Below, one piece after another: positions 31,680 through 43,650 of a stretch of 64,000 nt of DNA (within the stretch, counting starts at the first letter, position 1; each line of letters starts with the position of its first letter). Below the pieces are notes generated by a model. It ran no database searches. It had not been told where the DNA came from and was given only the letters and a program-made list of their open reading frames with translations. The DNA is from Bubalus kerabau (taxonomy: Eukaryota; Chordata; Mammalia; Artiodactyla; Bovidae): positions 49,315,001 through 49,379,000 of the forward strand of contig NC_073630.1 in NCBI RefSeq assembly GCF_029407905.1, in the 5' to 3' direction. Both the position numbers and the translations under genes were made by a program.

Positions 31680-31830
31680 AAAATGTATGGGGTATTTTCC
31701 ATGAGCCCAGCTCTGTTCTCAGTACTTTACAAGGACTAGCTCATTTATTCCCCCATCGGATCTGTGAAGCAGGAACTACAGTCATCCTTATTTTACAAAT
31801 GAAGAGAAATACTCTCATCCCCTAGAGAGC
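31680..31830 (-). repeat. MIR SINE
   Basis: 'ccagctctgttctcagtactttacaagg' and 'cattatttt-type acaaatgaagagaaatac' follow the reverse MIR order. Confidence 0.55.
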
Positions 31831-31889
31831 AGGCTCCCCTATCTACTCCTGCTGGATTGTTTGTTAAAGAATGGCTTTGGACCTCTCAT

Positions 31890-33095
31890 GATTTAAAATA
31901 ATAATTTGTTGAGGACAAATTCCTATAACACAAAATTAAGCATTTTAAAATGAACAATCAGTTGCATTTAGTACATTCCAAAATATTTTAATTCTTCCCT
32001 AGTCCCTGGCTACCGCCGAGCTGTGTTCTCTCTCTATGGATTTATCTATTCTGAATATTTATATAAATAGATCCTATAATATGAGACTTTGTTGTTTCTG
32101 GCTTTTTTCATAAAGCATCATGTGTTCAAGGTTCATGGACATCGTCGCATGGATCAGTGCCTTTTTATGGCTTAACAATTCTTCATTTTGGGTACCATGA
32201 TTTGCTTATTCACTCAATCCTTGATGGACATTTGGACTGGTTCCACCTCTCGGTTATTGTAAGTCCTGTTGCTATGAACATGCTTGTACATTTATTCATT
32301 TGAATCCCTGCTTTTAATTTTTTAGTTATATGCTAAGGGGTGGAATTGTGGGATCATGTGGTGATTCTACATTTAAATTTGGAGGAACTATCAAACTGTT
32401 ATCTACAGCACTGTGCTGTCTTACATTCCCATAAACAGTGTATGAGGGTTCCAATTCTTCCACATACTTGCTGTCTCTTTTTGTTACTTTCCGTTTTTAA
32501 AAATACTTCCAGTGAGTGTAAGTAAAGTGGTAACTCATTGTGGCTTTGACTTGCATTTCCCTTATGAAGAAGGATGTTGATGCCTTTTCATGTGCTTTGT
32601 AGGCTCTTTGTATATCTTCTTTGGGAAAAAGAAAGTCTGTTCAAGTACTTTGCACATCTTTTAAATTGCGTTGTTTGTCTTTTTATTGAGTTATTATTTA
32701 TATAAAATGAATACCAAACCCTTATTAGATGTATGAGTTGCAAATACTTTCTCCCATTCATAAGTTGTCTTTTCACTTCCCTGATGATGTTAGACACACA
32801 AGTTTTTAATTTTGATCAAGTCCAATTTATCTACTTTCGTTGTTGTTGTTCTTGGCTTGTCATCATATCTAAAAATCAATTGCCGAGTTTATATTTATGA
32901 ACATTTACTCCAGATCTCTACTCAAAGTTTTACAGTTTTAGCTGTTACGTTTAGGTCATTATCCATTTTCAGTTAGTTTTTCCATATAATGTGAGGTAGG
33001 TGTTGAAATTAATTCTTTTGCATGTGGAAATTCAGTTGTCCCAGTACCAATTGTTGAAGAGATGCTTCTTTCCCCCATTGAATTATTTTTTTCCC
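31890..33095 (-). mobile_element. Ancient LINE-1 (L1M type), ORF2 end and 3' UTR
   Basis: Reverse L1 landmarks: 'catgtgttcaaggttcatgg', 'ggtaccatgatttgcttattc', 'gtgggatcatgtggtgattc', 'ctttctcccattcataagttg', 'cagttgtcccagtaccaattgttgaagag'. Frames are broken throughout. Confidence 0.8.
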
Positions 33096-33734
33096 CTTGT
33101 GATTTGAATCTCTGTGGAACAGGCATGAAGACAGTTAAGAAGAGCAGGATCTCAAGCCCTGGTGTGGGAATGAGACCAGAGGAGCTATCGGGACAGGTTG
33201 CTTAACATGTCAAAATAGGACTGGGAAAGACATTTCTAGAGCCGCAGCCCTACGTGTCAGTAAGGGGCTGCTTGACACTTATGAATTCATCAAGTATGAG
33301 GTGAGTTACCTTTCCAAACTGATTTGATTTCTCCAATGCAATGGAAAGAATGAATGATGCAAACCATCCAAATGGTTATATCCAGATCCCCAATTTAGAA
33401 ATCAGTGTAACTGACATACCAACAGGCCAGGCTCACCTTTGTACAAGGGAGGCTATGTGATTTCCATCACTTGAGTCATTTATTTCCCCTACTTGTTTCT
33501 CTAATATTCCCAACATTATTCAAGCTGGTAATTATAATACAGTATTTTACAGTTTTCAAGAAGTATTCATATTCTATTGCAGTGAATTATTAACTGAAAT
33601 AAGATCTCATGCTAATCTGAGAGAGTCAGTGAGCTTGAAATTGTAAATAAAACACTTAGGAAGGACTCCACATTTATAGTATAGAAACTACAATGGACTT
33701 GCTTTGAACTAAGAGAGCAGGAAAAGAGGATTAC

Positions 33735-33950
33735 TGTTTTCTAAGTATTTACCACACACTAGACACACAGTCAAATACACAACCTTTATTTTCTCATTTA
33801 ATGCTTGCCATAGCCTGAGAAGCAGATATTCTGAGTCTCATTTTACAGATGTGAAAACTGAGGTGCAAAGAAATTAAGTCTCTTGACCCGGGCAGATCTC
33901 TAAGAAGTGTTAAAGCCAGGATTTTAGCTCAGATCACATGATCTCAAAGT
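33735..33950 (-). repeat. MIR SINE, long copy
   Basis: 'ctaagtatttaccacacactagac...ctcatttaatgcttgcc...tcattttacagatgtgaaaactgagg...' is an almost full-length reverse MIR. Confidence 0.8.
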
Positions 33951-34193
33951 CCACACGCTCTCTTTTAAAGACTGAAATATTGAAAACAAAGGTCAATAGT
34001 AATTTTAAAGAGTGAAAAAATAAAAAGCCCCCCTCCTAAAAAAAAACCAAACCCAATTAATCTAATCTAATCTAGCTTCTCTTATCTATGTACATTTGAA
34101 CTGCTCAAGGGTTTCTCTGGTGGTGCAGTGGTAAAGAATCCACCTTGGCAGTCAATACTGGCAACCCACTCCAGAACTGTGTGTGTTAGTCAC

Positions 34194-35209
34194 TCAGTTC
34201 AGTTCAGTTCAGTCACTCAGTCATGTCCGACTCTTTGCGACCCCATGAATCACAGCACGCCAGGCTTCTCTGTCCATCACCAACTCCCGGAGTTCACCCA
34301 GACTCACATCCATCGAGTCAGTGATGCCATCCAGCCATCTCATCCTCTGTCGTCCCCTTCTCCTCCTGCCCCCAATCCCTCCCAGCATCAGAGTCTTTTC
34401 CAATGAGTCAACTCTTCGCATGAGGTGGCCAAAGTACTGGAGTTTCAGCTTTAGCATCATTCCTTCCAAAGAGATCCCAGGGCTGATCTCCTTCAGAATG
34501 GACTGGTTGGATCTCCTTGCAGTCCAAGGGACTCTCAAGAGTCTTCTCCAACACCACAGTTCAAAAGCATCAATTCTTCGGCGCTCAGCCTTCTTCACAG
34601 TCCAACTCTCACATCCATACATGACTACTGGAAAAACCATAGCCTTGACTAGATGGACCTTTGTTGGCAGAGTAATGTCTCTGCTTTTGAATATGCTATC
34701 TAGGTTGGTCATAACTTTCCTTCCAAGGAGTAAGCGTTTTTTAATTTCATGGCTGCAGTCACCATCTGCAGTGATTTTGGAGCCCCAAAAAATAAAATCT
34801 GACACTGTTTCCACTGTTTCTCCATCTATTTCCCATGAAGTGATGGGACCGGATGCCATGATCTTCGTTTTCTGAATGTTGAGCTTTAAGCCAACTTTTT
34901 CACTCTGCACTTTCACTTTCATCAAGAGGCTTTTGAGTTCCTCTTCACTTTCTGCTATAAGGGTGGTGTCATCTGCATATCTGAGGTTATTGATATTTCT
35001 CCCAGCAATCTTGATTCCAGCTTGTGTTTCTTCCAGTCCAGTGTTTCTCATGATGTACTCTGCATATAAGTTAAATAAGCAGGGTGACAATATACAGCCT
35101 TGACATACTCCTTTTCCTATTTGGAACCAGTCTGTTGTTCCATGTCCAGTTCTAACTGTTGCTTCTTGACCTGCATACAAATTTCTCAGGAGGCAGGTCA
35201 GGTGGTCTG
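34194..35209 (-). mobile_element. BovB LINE 3' third with an open reverse-transcriptase C-terminal frame
   Basis: On the - strand an open frame runs from the truncation point (about 35209) to 34221; from its first Met at 35180 it has 319 codons. It contains the reverse-transcriptase catalytic box YADD in the context NLRYADDTTLIAESEEEL. The connected C-terminal domain ends VAKSRT just before the TCAGT-repeat terminus (34194-34213). The endonuclease domain and the N-terminal part of the reverse transcriptase are absent, so the copy cannot move itself. BovB entered ruminants by horizontal transfer (established knowledge). No independent gene function is implied. Confidence 0.93.
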
Positions 35210-35395
35210 GTGTCCAACTCTTTGTGACCCTTAAGACTGTAGCCTGCCAGGCTCCTCTGTCCGTGGGATTCTCCAGGCAAGAATACTGGAGTGGTTAGCC
35301 ATTTCCTTCTCCACAGGATCTTCCTGACACAGGGACTGAACCTGAGTGTCCTGCATTGCGGGCAGAATCTTTACCATCTGAGCCATCAAGGAAGC
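35210..35395 (-). mobile_element. Bov-tA SINE next to the BovB truncation point
   Basis: 'tgtccaactctttgtgaccc', 'ctccaggcaagaatactggagtgg', 'gatcttcctgacacaggg' and 'catctgagccatcaaggaagc' give a reverse copy beginning exactly where the BovB stops. Confidence 0.9.
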
Positions 35396-35494
35396 CTCCA
35401 GTATTCTCGCTTGGAAAATTCTATGGACAGAAGTGCCTGGTGGGCTATGGTCCATGGAATCGGAAAGAGTTGGACATGACTGAGCACAATAAAG

Positions 35495-36525
35495 CTGATC
35501 AAACAAAGCACCTGTTTGAGAATCATTTGATTCCTTTATCTAAAGTTGACAACTTCAAGAGACAGTTTCATCTTCCTTTTTCCCTCACAGAGCTCCCCAA
35601 GAGATCTTCAGAGCTGGTGCTATCCTGAACCTATCAGTTCTTCCTGAAAGTTAGCCAGGTTCTAGATTCTAGCTAGTTCTAGGTTCTGAATCTCTAGAAT
35701 TTACAGGGCAAGAGCAACATGTGCAGGAGTGTCTGGTTACCAAGGGTTGCAGAGCGGCAGGCCAGCTGAGCAAGCCAGCAGCTGAGCCCTCAAATATACT
35801 TTCACCCCCAGAGGCCAACTAATTTTTTGACATAGAAAGTTGTTAAGTGAAAACAAGAGCTAAAAGATTACAAGATTACAAGCTATAAGTCAAAAAGATT
35901 ACAAAGCAGTACTGTCAATCTATTATATCTAGGTCCAAAACCTGAAAATGTAAACCCTACTAGCAACAGGAGACCTTGCTATAGGAATTATGGAGATATG
36001 GGGGCTTTTCCATATTCTCCAGATTTTTCTATAATTTACTTGTTACTTTTGTAATTGGTAAAAAATATTATTTAGACAAAAATTAAAATAGCACCAGAAT
36101 CTCAGCTGTGTTTGGAGAAGAACATAAAATTTGAGTGCTTCAATAGAATTTGCTTTCCAGAAAATGAGATTTGCAATTTTAAACATATATTTAGTCCTTC
36201 TCACTGACCAACCTGAGTAGTTGAGAGCAGAGTGTGTCATGGTTGTGATCTTTTGGGGATTCTCTTTCCTCTTTATCTCGGACCCCTGGCTCCTCTGTGA
36301 TCAGGCAGGCCCCTGTGATTGGCAGATCCCTGAGGAGCTACAGAGCAGGTACTGACCAGCCTAAGAAGAGTGGGAAGGACTTACTGCCTTGCACACAATT
36401 CCAATTCATTACATGTTTGTTAGTTAATTGACAGAGCTCCTTGACTCCTTCAGAGGTCTTCCCAAGAGTCAGGAGGGAGATCTAACTATAACCTCCCCAC
36501 TTCCCATTCATTTATTCAAACAATG
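35495..36525. other. Intergenic DNA without recognised features
   Basis: About 1 kb, AT-rich toward the right; no repeat or exon recognised. Confidence 0.45.
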
Positions 36526-36529
36526 CATT

Positions 36530-37381
36530 GTAATAGATGCAGGATAAGCATTTGACAAAATTCAACATCCATTTATGAAAAAAAAAATTGACAAAGTTGG
36601 TATAGTGGGCATATAGCTCAATGTAATAAAGGTGATATATGACAAGCCCAGAGCTAGCATTCATACCGAATGGTGAAAAGCTGAAACCTTTTCCTCTAAG
36701 GTCAGAAACAAGACAAGGATGCCCACTGTCACCAATTTTATTCAACATAGTATTGAAAGACGTAGCCACAACAGTCAGACAAGAATAAGTGGGGGTGGGG
36801 AAAGCATGCACATTGGAAAGGAAGACGTAAAACTGTCACTATTTGCAGGTGGCATGGTATTACATATAGAAAACTCTAATAACTTCATCAAAAAACACTT
36901 AGAACTAACAAATGTTCAATAACATAGTAGAAAAAAATCCATTTTGTTTCTATACACTAATAATTAGAAATTTCTAGAAAAATTAAGGAAATATGTTTTA
37001 CAATTGTTTCAAAAAGAATAAAATACCAAAGAATACATTTATCCAAGGAGGTGAAAGATCTGTATTCCTCAAAAACTATAAGACGTCGGTGAAAGGAATT
37101 GAAGACAGCCCAAATAAATGGAAAGATATTCCACACTGATATAAAAATGTTTATATTACCCAAAGCAATGTACAGCTTGAGTATAATCCCTATCAAAATA
37201 TCTAGGGCATTTACACAGAAATAAACAGTCTCTTCAATAAATGGTGCTATGAAAACTAGACAGCCATACGTAAAAGAATGAAACTAGACCAATTTCTTAT
37301 ACTATCTATAATACAAAAACAAGCTTAAAATGGACTAAAGACTTAAATTAAGGCCTGAAACCATAAAACGCTTAGTAGGAA
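36530..37381 (+). mobile_element. LINE-1 ORF2 fragment (reverse transcriptase part), dead
   Basis: Sense L1 ORF2: 'gaaaccttttcctctaaggtcag', 'caaggatgcccactgtcacc', 'aaactgtcactatttgcagg'. At the position of the catalytic FADDM box this copy reads FAGGM, so both catalytic aspartates are glycine. Stops and frameshifts occur throughout. Confidence 0.85.
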
Positions 37382-37651
37382 ACAAGGCAATGGCACCCCA
37401 CTCCAGTACTCTTGCCTGGAAAATCCCACGGACAGAGGAGCCTGGCAGGCTGCAGTCCATGGGGTCGCTGGGAGTCGGACATGACTGAGCGACTCCACTT
37501 TCACTTTTCACTTTCATGCACTGGAGAAGGAAATGGCAACCCACTCCAGTGTTCTTGCCTGGAGAATCCCAGGGACGGGGGAGCCTGGTGGGCTGCAATC
37601 TATGGGGTCGCACAGAGTCTGACTTGACTGAATCGACTTAGCGGTAGCAGA
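37382..37651 (+). mobile_element. Bov-A2 SINE, full length, inside the L1
   Basis: Dimer with linker CACTTTTCACTTTCATGCA and a shortened AGCGGTAGCAG tail. The L1 text AGTAGGAAACAAGGCA before it and AGAAAACACAAGCAG after it suggest a short target duplication. Confidence 0.93.
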
Positions 37652-38510
37652 AAACACAAGCAGTGAGACCTTTGACATTAGTGTTAGCAAGGTTTGTTGG
37701 ATCTGTCTCCTCAGGTAAATGTTTCTTCTCGTGAAAACTGTAACTCATTGATGAAAGAAATTGAAGAAGACACAAGTAAATGGAAAGATATTCCATGCTC
37801 AGCAATTGGAAGAATTAATATTGTTAAAATGTCCATACTATTCAAAGCAATCTGCAGAGTCGATGCAATTACTATCAAGATTCCCATGGCATTTTTCACA
37901 GGGCTAGAGCAAATAGTCCTACAATGTGTACAGAACTATAATAGACCCTGAATAGTCAAAGCCATCTTGAGAATAAAGAACAAAGCTGGAGACACCACAA
38001 ACCTTGATTTTAATGGAGGAAGAGAAGAAATTGTGGTATATATATATGGAATGTTATTCACCCATAAAAAAGAATGAAATCTGGTCATTTATAACAACAT
38101 GGATTGACCTTGAGGGCACTATGCTGAAATAAGTGAAATTAGCCAGACAGAGAAAGACAAAATACCATGCCATCTCAATCTGTAGAACTTCAGAAACAAA
38201 CAAAAACCAAGTTCATAGATAAAGAGAACCGACTGATGGTTTCAGAATCAGGAAATGGGAGTACTGTGAAATGCATTAAGGAGGTCGAAAGGTACAAAAT
38301 TACAGTGATAAATAAGTCAAAGGAATATACTGTAGCGGTGACGATAGTAATATCGTATTGTGTTTTTGAAAACTGCTGAGTAAATCTTAAAAGTCCTTGT
38401 CACGAGGAAAAACATTTTTGTAATTATGTATGGAGATGATTGTTAATTATACTCATTATGGTGATCATTTTGCCATACACACTAATACCAAATCATGAAA
38501 AAAAATTGGA
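37652..38510 (+). mobile_element. LINE-1 ORF2 C-terminal part and 3' UTR
   Basis: Sense L1: 'tggatctgtctcctcagg', then a repeat of the ORF2 text 'gaagacacaagtaaatggaaagatattcc' already seen near 37110, then 'caacatggattgacc' and the 3' UTR. The out-of-order text means at least two L1 pieces are joined here. Confidence 0.8.
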
Positions 38511-38744
38511 AGACAAGTACAACAGCAATAAAAAAATAAAGATGAGACATTTTCTCATTTATGTAATTTGTACTCATACTTGGCAGTATAGGACTGGTGT
38601 TGATCGGGGGTTACTAAGCCTGGTACTCCTGAAAAGTCATGCAAAAGAGTGAGTCTACTGGCTCTGGAGTACGAGAGGACAGCAACCACGCAACACGGGG
38701 TCTAGAGGTGGGCAGGCACACACTGACATCACAGGCTGCATCCA

Positions 38745-38910
38745 GCCTGCAAGGTCATCTTGGGCAAACTACTCATCTATCTGAGTCTTGGATTCTGCAT
38801 TTTGAAAACAAAAATAATAATTCCCGCTGTGCAGGATTGCTGTGAGCCCTGAGTAAGATCAAAAACATGTGACGCAGTCTGTGTCACAGAGCATGTGTTC
38901 TGTAGATGGC
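38745..38910 (+). repeat. MIR SINE
   Basis: 'aaggtcatcttgggcaaactactcatctatctgagtcttgg...gctgtgcaggattgctgtgagccctgagtaag' is a sense MIR. Confidence 0.65.
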
Positions 38911-38984
38911 TCCTTCCCTCCTGGCCTTTCTTAGAGGTTTCAGAGTATCTAAAATAAACTACCATTGACTATCATGTGATTGGA

Positions 38985-39400
38985 AAATATTAAAAATTTT
39001 GACCATTCCAAATGTTGGTAAGGATACAAGATATGCAGAACTCTCAGGTCTGCTGGTGGGAGTGTAAATGGGTATTAACACATTAGCCAGCTACATAGCT
39101 ATAAAGTAGAAAATATGCATATCTTTTGACACAGTAATTGAACTTTTTGTTATGTATTATCAAAAACTTCTAGCACGTGTGCATGAAGAAATATGTTCAG
39201 AAAACAGCCATTGACATATTGTTAGTACTAAAAAAAAAAAACAGGAAAATGGATAACTAATAGTATAGTTGCAAAATGAAATATTACATACCAGTAGTCC
39301 TGTTTTAATGTTCCTGTATATATATCAACATATATATCAAACACACAGGGTGGAATGAAAAGCAAATTTTGGAAGGATACTATTCAAATACAATTTTGAA
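38985..39400 (+). mobile_element. Old LINE-1/HAL1 fragment
   Basis: 'aatgttggtaaggatacaag', 'ctgctggtgggagtgtaaatgg' and 'cagtaattgaactttttg' follow the ORF2 end of old L1 or HAL1. Confidence 0.65.
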
Positions 39401-39479
39401 ATATTCAAAACGATTCTATATAATGTTTGTCCTTATTTACGTACATAGCAGAAGTCTTAAAAGTACACTGAAATTAGAA

Positions 39480-39508
39480 ATTCTAAATTCAAATAGTGAA
39501 TTTAGAAT
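39480..39508. repeat. Perfect 11-bp hairpin
   Basis: ATTCTAAATTC (39480-39490), a seven-base loop, and GAATTTAGAAT (39498-39508). It lies 14 bases before a Bov-tA. Confidence 0.85.
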
Positions 39509-39522
39509 TCACTGGGCATAGA

Positions 39523-39728
39523 GGGCTTCCCAGGAGGCACTAGTGGTAAAGAATTCGCCTGCCAATACAGAAGATGCAGATTCCATCCCTGGGTCAGGAA
39601 GATCCCCTGGAGGAGGGCATGTCAACCCACTCCAGTATTTTTGCCTGGAGAATCCCATGGACAGAGGAGCCTGGCGGGCTACAGTCTATGGGGTAGCAAA
39701 GAGTCAGACATGACTGAAGCAATTTAAC
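39523..39728 (+). mobile_element. Bov-tA SINE
   Basis: A full sense copy from GGGCTTCCCAGGAGGC to GAGTCAGACATGACTGAAGCAATTTAACA. Confidence 0.92.
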
Positions 39729-39814
39729 ACTAGGTATACAGGGAGGGCACAGGTGGAAGAGGGGTACCTGTGGGAAAGTTTCTGCATCTGCATATTGTTT
39801 TATTTATTCAAAAA

Positions 39815-39915
39815 ATTTTTATCCCTGCATGCAGGATCTTCGGTTGGGCCTTAGCTCCCTGGCCAGGGATGGAACCTGTGCCCTCTGCAGTAGGAATACA
39901 GAGTCTTCACCAAGC
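39815..39915 (-). mobile_element. tRNA-Glu SINE fragment (CHR type)
   Basis: 'gcaggatcttcggttgggccttagctccctggccagggatggaacctgtgccc' is in reverse orientation. Confidence 0.6.
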
Positions 39916-40059
39916 ATTTTATAAAACTGGTTGGTGAGTACCTGACCATTATTTTCTATTATGTTTGAAATAGTTCATTAAAATAAAATATAAAAAAGAA
40001 CACAGTAGAGATTTAGAGCACTAAAGAGCACAGGTTTTTCTTTGGTTAGGGTTGATATC

Positions 40060-40250
40060 CCATCTCTATCATTCCTAAACATGATGACCCCAGGAAAGTC
40101 TCAAAATCTCTTTAACTCTCATTTTCCCCAGCTGCAAAATGGGAATAATTTTAACAGTTATAAGATGGGGTAAGATAAAGATTGAATAAGGTTATGAATG
40201 CATAATCCTGGTACGTAATCCTGCTTAGTAAATGTTAACCAGTATTATCA
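40060..40250 (+). repeat. MIR SINE, long copy
   Basis: 'gtctcaaaatctctttaactctcattttccccagctgcaaaatgggaata...gcttagtaaatgttaaccagtattatcatc' is a sense MIR with its 3' part. Confidence 0.75.
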
Positions 40251-40339
40251 TCATCTCTGATTGACTGGGGGAAGGGCATTCTTGAATCACTCTGAATCTT
40301 CATTTCTTAACTCTAGAAAGAGATTTTGTGCACTATATC

Positions 40340-40790
40340 TCCAGAACTTATTCCTTTTCTAACTGCCAGTTTGCACCCTTTGACCCATATATCCCAGTTC
40401 CCCCACCTGCATCCTGGGTAACCACCACTCTTCTTTCTATTTGTTTGGTTCTTTCAGATTCCACATAGAAGTGAGATCATACAGTATTGGTTTCTGTCTG
40501 TCTGACTTGTTTAGCATAATGCCCTCAAGTTCCATCCAAATTGGCATGGACAGATTTCCTTCTTTCTCATGGCTGAATAATATTCCATTATATATTTATA
40601 CTATGTCTTCTTTATTCATCCATCAATGGACATGGGTTGTTTCCATACCTTGGCTATTGTGAATAATGCAACAATAAACATAGGAGTTGCAGACATCTTT
40701 TCAAGCCCCTATTTTCATTTCCTTCTGCTCTATAAGCAGAAGTGGGATTTCTGGATCACGTGGTAGTTCTATTTTTAATTTTTAACAATA
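40340..40790 (-). mobile_element. LINE-1 ORF2 end and 3' UTR (L1M type)
   Basis: Reverse landmarks: 'cagattccacatagaagtgagatcatacag', 'ggctgaataatattccatta', 'catccatcaatggacatgggttg' and 'tctggatcacgtggtag'. Confidence 0.8.
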
Positions 40791-40999
40791 TTGTATTTGA
40801 AAGTTAGTAAGAAAGTAGAGCTTCAATGTTTTCACCAGAAAAAAGGAGATGAAAATTACGTGGTGTGATGGAAGCGTTAGCTAATGCTATGCTAGTAATA
40901 ATATAGCAATACATAATTGTATCAAATCAACATATTGCACACCTTAGACTTCACAATGTTATATGTCCATTATAGCTCAACTTTAAAAAAGAAAGTGAG

Positions 41000-42540
41000 A
41001 TTTTGGTGTCTTGTCTGGATGAAATGTAACTGAAAATAAGGAGATAAGCTTGGAATAATTCTTTTAAGTCTGTTTTTAACAGGAAGCTAAGTTTTGACAA
41101 GAGCTGCTAATTAAGTCTGCAAGGAGGACACGGTGCTGATTAAATCAGCTGTACTTGCTGTGGAAGATCCTCTGAAATAATGAAGAGTTGTCAAATTCTT
41201 TCAGCACTGTGCAGCAGCAGCTTATATGTTCAGTTCAGGGCTTGTTCTCATGTAATCTGGCAGGATACCCACAATGGCACTTACTTCAGGCTTCTTGGTA
41301 GGAAAATAGGAAAAACAAACCCGACTAATCCTTCAACAATTCTTTACCATTCTCCTTCTCTATACCATCGTTGTACAGGTGCCTAGAGTGACCCTGAAGC
41401 CCCTGCTTTAATAACTAAACGATCCCACAGGGGAAACAGAGCAAATACCAAAGAACAAAGGCCTGAACAATGAGACAAAAGTGTGTAATTGAGTGGTAAA
41501 AACAAGCTTCATTGAGTGGTAAAGACAACAAGCCTGGGGGAACTTATAGAAGGAAGCAGTCAATGAAGGCTGCAAAAAAGAAGCTCCAGTTTTGGTATCA
41601 GACAAATGGAAGTTGAAAGCAAGCCCCCTCCATCTACAGGAGGCATACTCTTTCTGATCCACGTGGTTACCCATATGACTTGCTTTAGCCAACAGGACCT
41701 TACTGGAGCTGATATGAATGAAGGCTTTAAGATGCTTGCCTGATTGGGTTTTGAACCTTTTGTCACGAAATTTTTGGTGAAGATAAACTTCACCTATACC
41801 CTCTTCAGTTCTTTCAATGGGGACCTGCAGATTAAAGCAATAAATGACAACTTTTAAAATTAATATTTAACACACATGAGAATTTACAGAAAAAGAGAAA
41901 CACAAAGAAATGGCTAGATCCAGGAGCTTATATACCATTTTAACAAAGGAAAGGGGGTTTGGGATTTGAGGGATGATGTATTGTGGGAAGTAACTAGGAA
42001 ATACATGGGGAAACTAATGGAAAATAAGGGTTATTTTAGAAAGATTCTTTAATGCAGACTCATCTCAGTGCTGACTCTCCATCTCTAGTGATACGAGTTG
42101 CTCTCTTCTTCCTGGTATGGGAGAGGAGGGGACATCATTACAAAGAGAAATTTGTGCCCTGCTTTTGGCAGAAAACAGAAGGGCAGGGGACTTTTCCTGC
42201 ATCTGCAGATTCTCAATAACCCTTATGCCAAAGCAGCATATTTTGGGATTGCATATTCTAATCCCATTCAACATGCCCCAGCTGCCTGCTGACCCCAGAA
42301 GACGAAAAGATACACAAGGCATGCTTGGACCCCCTACAGTCTGGAACGAAGCCTGGCCTAGATGAGCTGAACTACAGCCAACCCACAGGTGCCGGAGTGA
42401 GAAATAAATGCTTATAGCCGTGTGCCACTGAGAAAGTCTAATGGATAGATGAGATATGTAATACAATCATATTATAATCTTGATATGATTGTAATAGTTT
42501 ATTAATCAGTGAAATGGGGGAAATGTGTATGTTATTTGCA
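41000..42540. other. Intergenic DNA with a possible old LTR or MER element
   Basis: Text at about 41600-41770 ('ccatatgacttgctttagccaacagg') and 42280-42440 ('gagtgagaaataaatgcttatagccgtgtgccactgag') looks like the two ends of one ancient interspersed repeat. I cannot name it. The rest is unassigned. Confidence 0.35.
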
Positions 42541-42542
42541 GT

Positions 42543-42669
42543 GGTGTATGCTAAGTCACTTTAGCTGTGTCCAACTCTATTGACCCCGTGTACAATATCC
42601 CACCAGGTTCCTCTGTCAATGGGATTCTCCAGGCAGGAATACTGGAGTAGGTTGCCATGCCCTCCTCCA
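42543..42669 (-). mobile_element. Bov-tA/Bov-A fragment
   Basis: 'gctaagtcactttagctgtgtccaactc', 'gggattctccaggcaggaatactggagtagg' in reverse orientation, degraded. Confidence 0.85.
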
Positions 42670-43650
42670 ATTGCAGTGGTATCATGAGAATTAAGTGAAA
42701 TATGAACTTAAGGTCTCATCCTGAGGATACAACTGAGGTCATGTTAATATTGATATCTGACCTGCTCATGAGATCATTTACTTCCTGAAAACAGATCCGT
42801 AAGTAGTCCTGGTATTCCTTAGTATTGGGGTGTGACCCTTCACTCACCAGCCTCTGACCCCCACAATTCTACAAGGGTACCACTTAAAACTCAAGTTCCT
42901 CATTATTTACTGGCTCAGACTGGTCATTTGGTGAAACTCTCATGGAGACTCACCAAAAAACAGCAGAGGATCTGAACTTCATGATGCAGGATGACTTGGT
43001 TCATTTACTTAACAAACATCTATAGAGTACAGAGTGATGTGTATCAGCAGCACTTTAAGCTGGATTCATGACTTAGAGTCATGGCTCTGATAGGGAGAAT
43101 GAGGATCAAAAACACTCTCTCCCTCACTTATACTCCATTAGTGAACTCCACAGCCTGCTAGGACCCCAGAGAGTCAGAAATTGGTGAGACAGCTCTTTCA
43201 AATGTGAAATATTCCTAGAATGTCAGGGCTGAGTAGAGATTATCTGTTAACCCAGTCTAGTTTTCCCCAGCAGCCCTGAGGGCCTGTTGCCCAGTCTGGG
43301 TTATTAGAGTCAATTTCCCTTCTGACTTCTGTAACGGCTTCCCCACCCATAGCCCTCAAGTCTGTTAGGCGTGTCCAAGTCACAGGCATCAACAGCATGT
43401 CAAGATTTGTTCCCAGAAGATATTCCAAGTTCCATGCAAACACTAGTCTACAAATGGCTTCTTGAGAGAGGGAGTATCTTTTGACTATGAGATCCTACTT
43501 ATAGAAATAATACATGGAAAATACCAGGTGAGTGGTAGGTAGCCAAGAAGTGTTGATTCTTTTCTACTTCCTGGAAGAGAGGAAACCTGAGCCGGATTAT
43601 GGAGCAGCTGGAATGAAAAAGAGAGAAGTCAGAAGTCTCTGGGCCCAACG
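42670..43650. other. Intergenic DNA without recognised features
   Basis: About 1 kb of apparently single-copy sequence. Confidence 0.45.

Larger units (their letters stand above)
34108..35489 (+). mobile_element. Bov-tA split into two halves by a BovB and a second Bov-tA
   Basis: The left half (34108-34174) runs from the tRNA-like head to GGCAACCCACTCCAG. The right half (35396-35489) resumes at CTCCAGTATTCTCGC and runs to GAGTTGGACATGACTGAGCAC. The CTCCAG shared by both ends is compatible with the target duplication. Confidence 0.8.

Noticed and set aside
34321..34875. A 184-codon + strand frame
   Set aside because: It lies antisense to the BovB reverse-transcriptase frame and has no separate identity.
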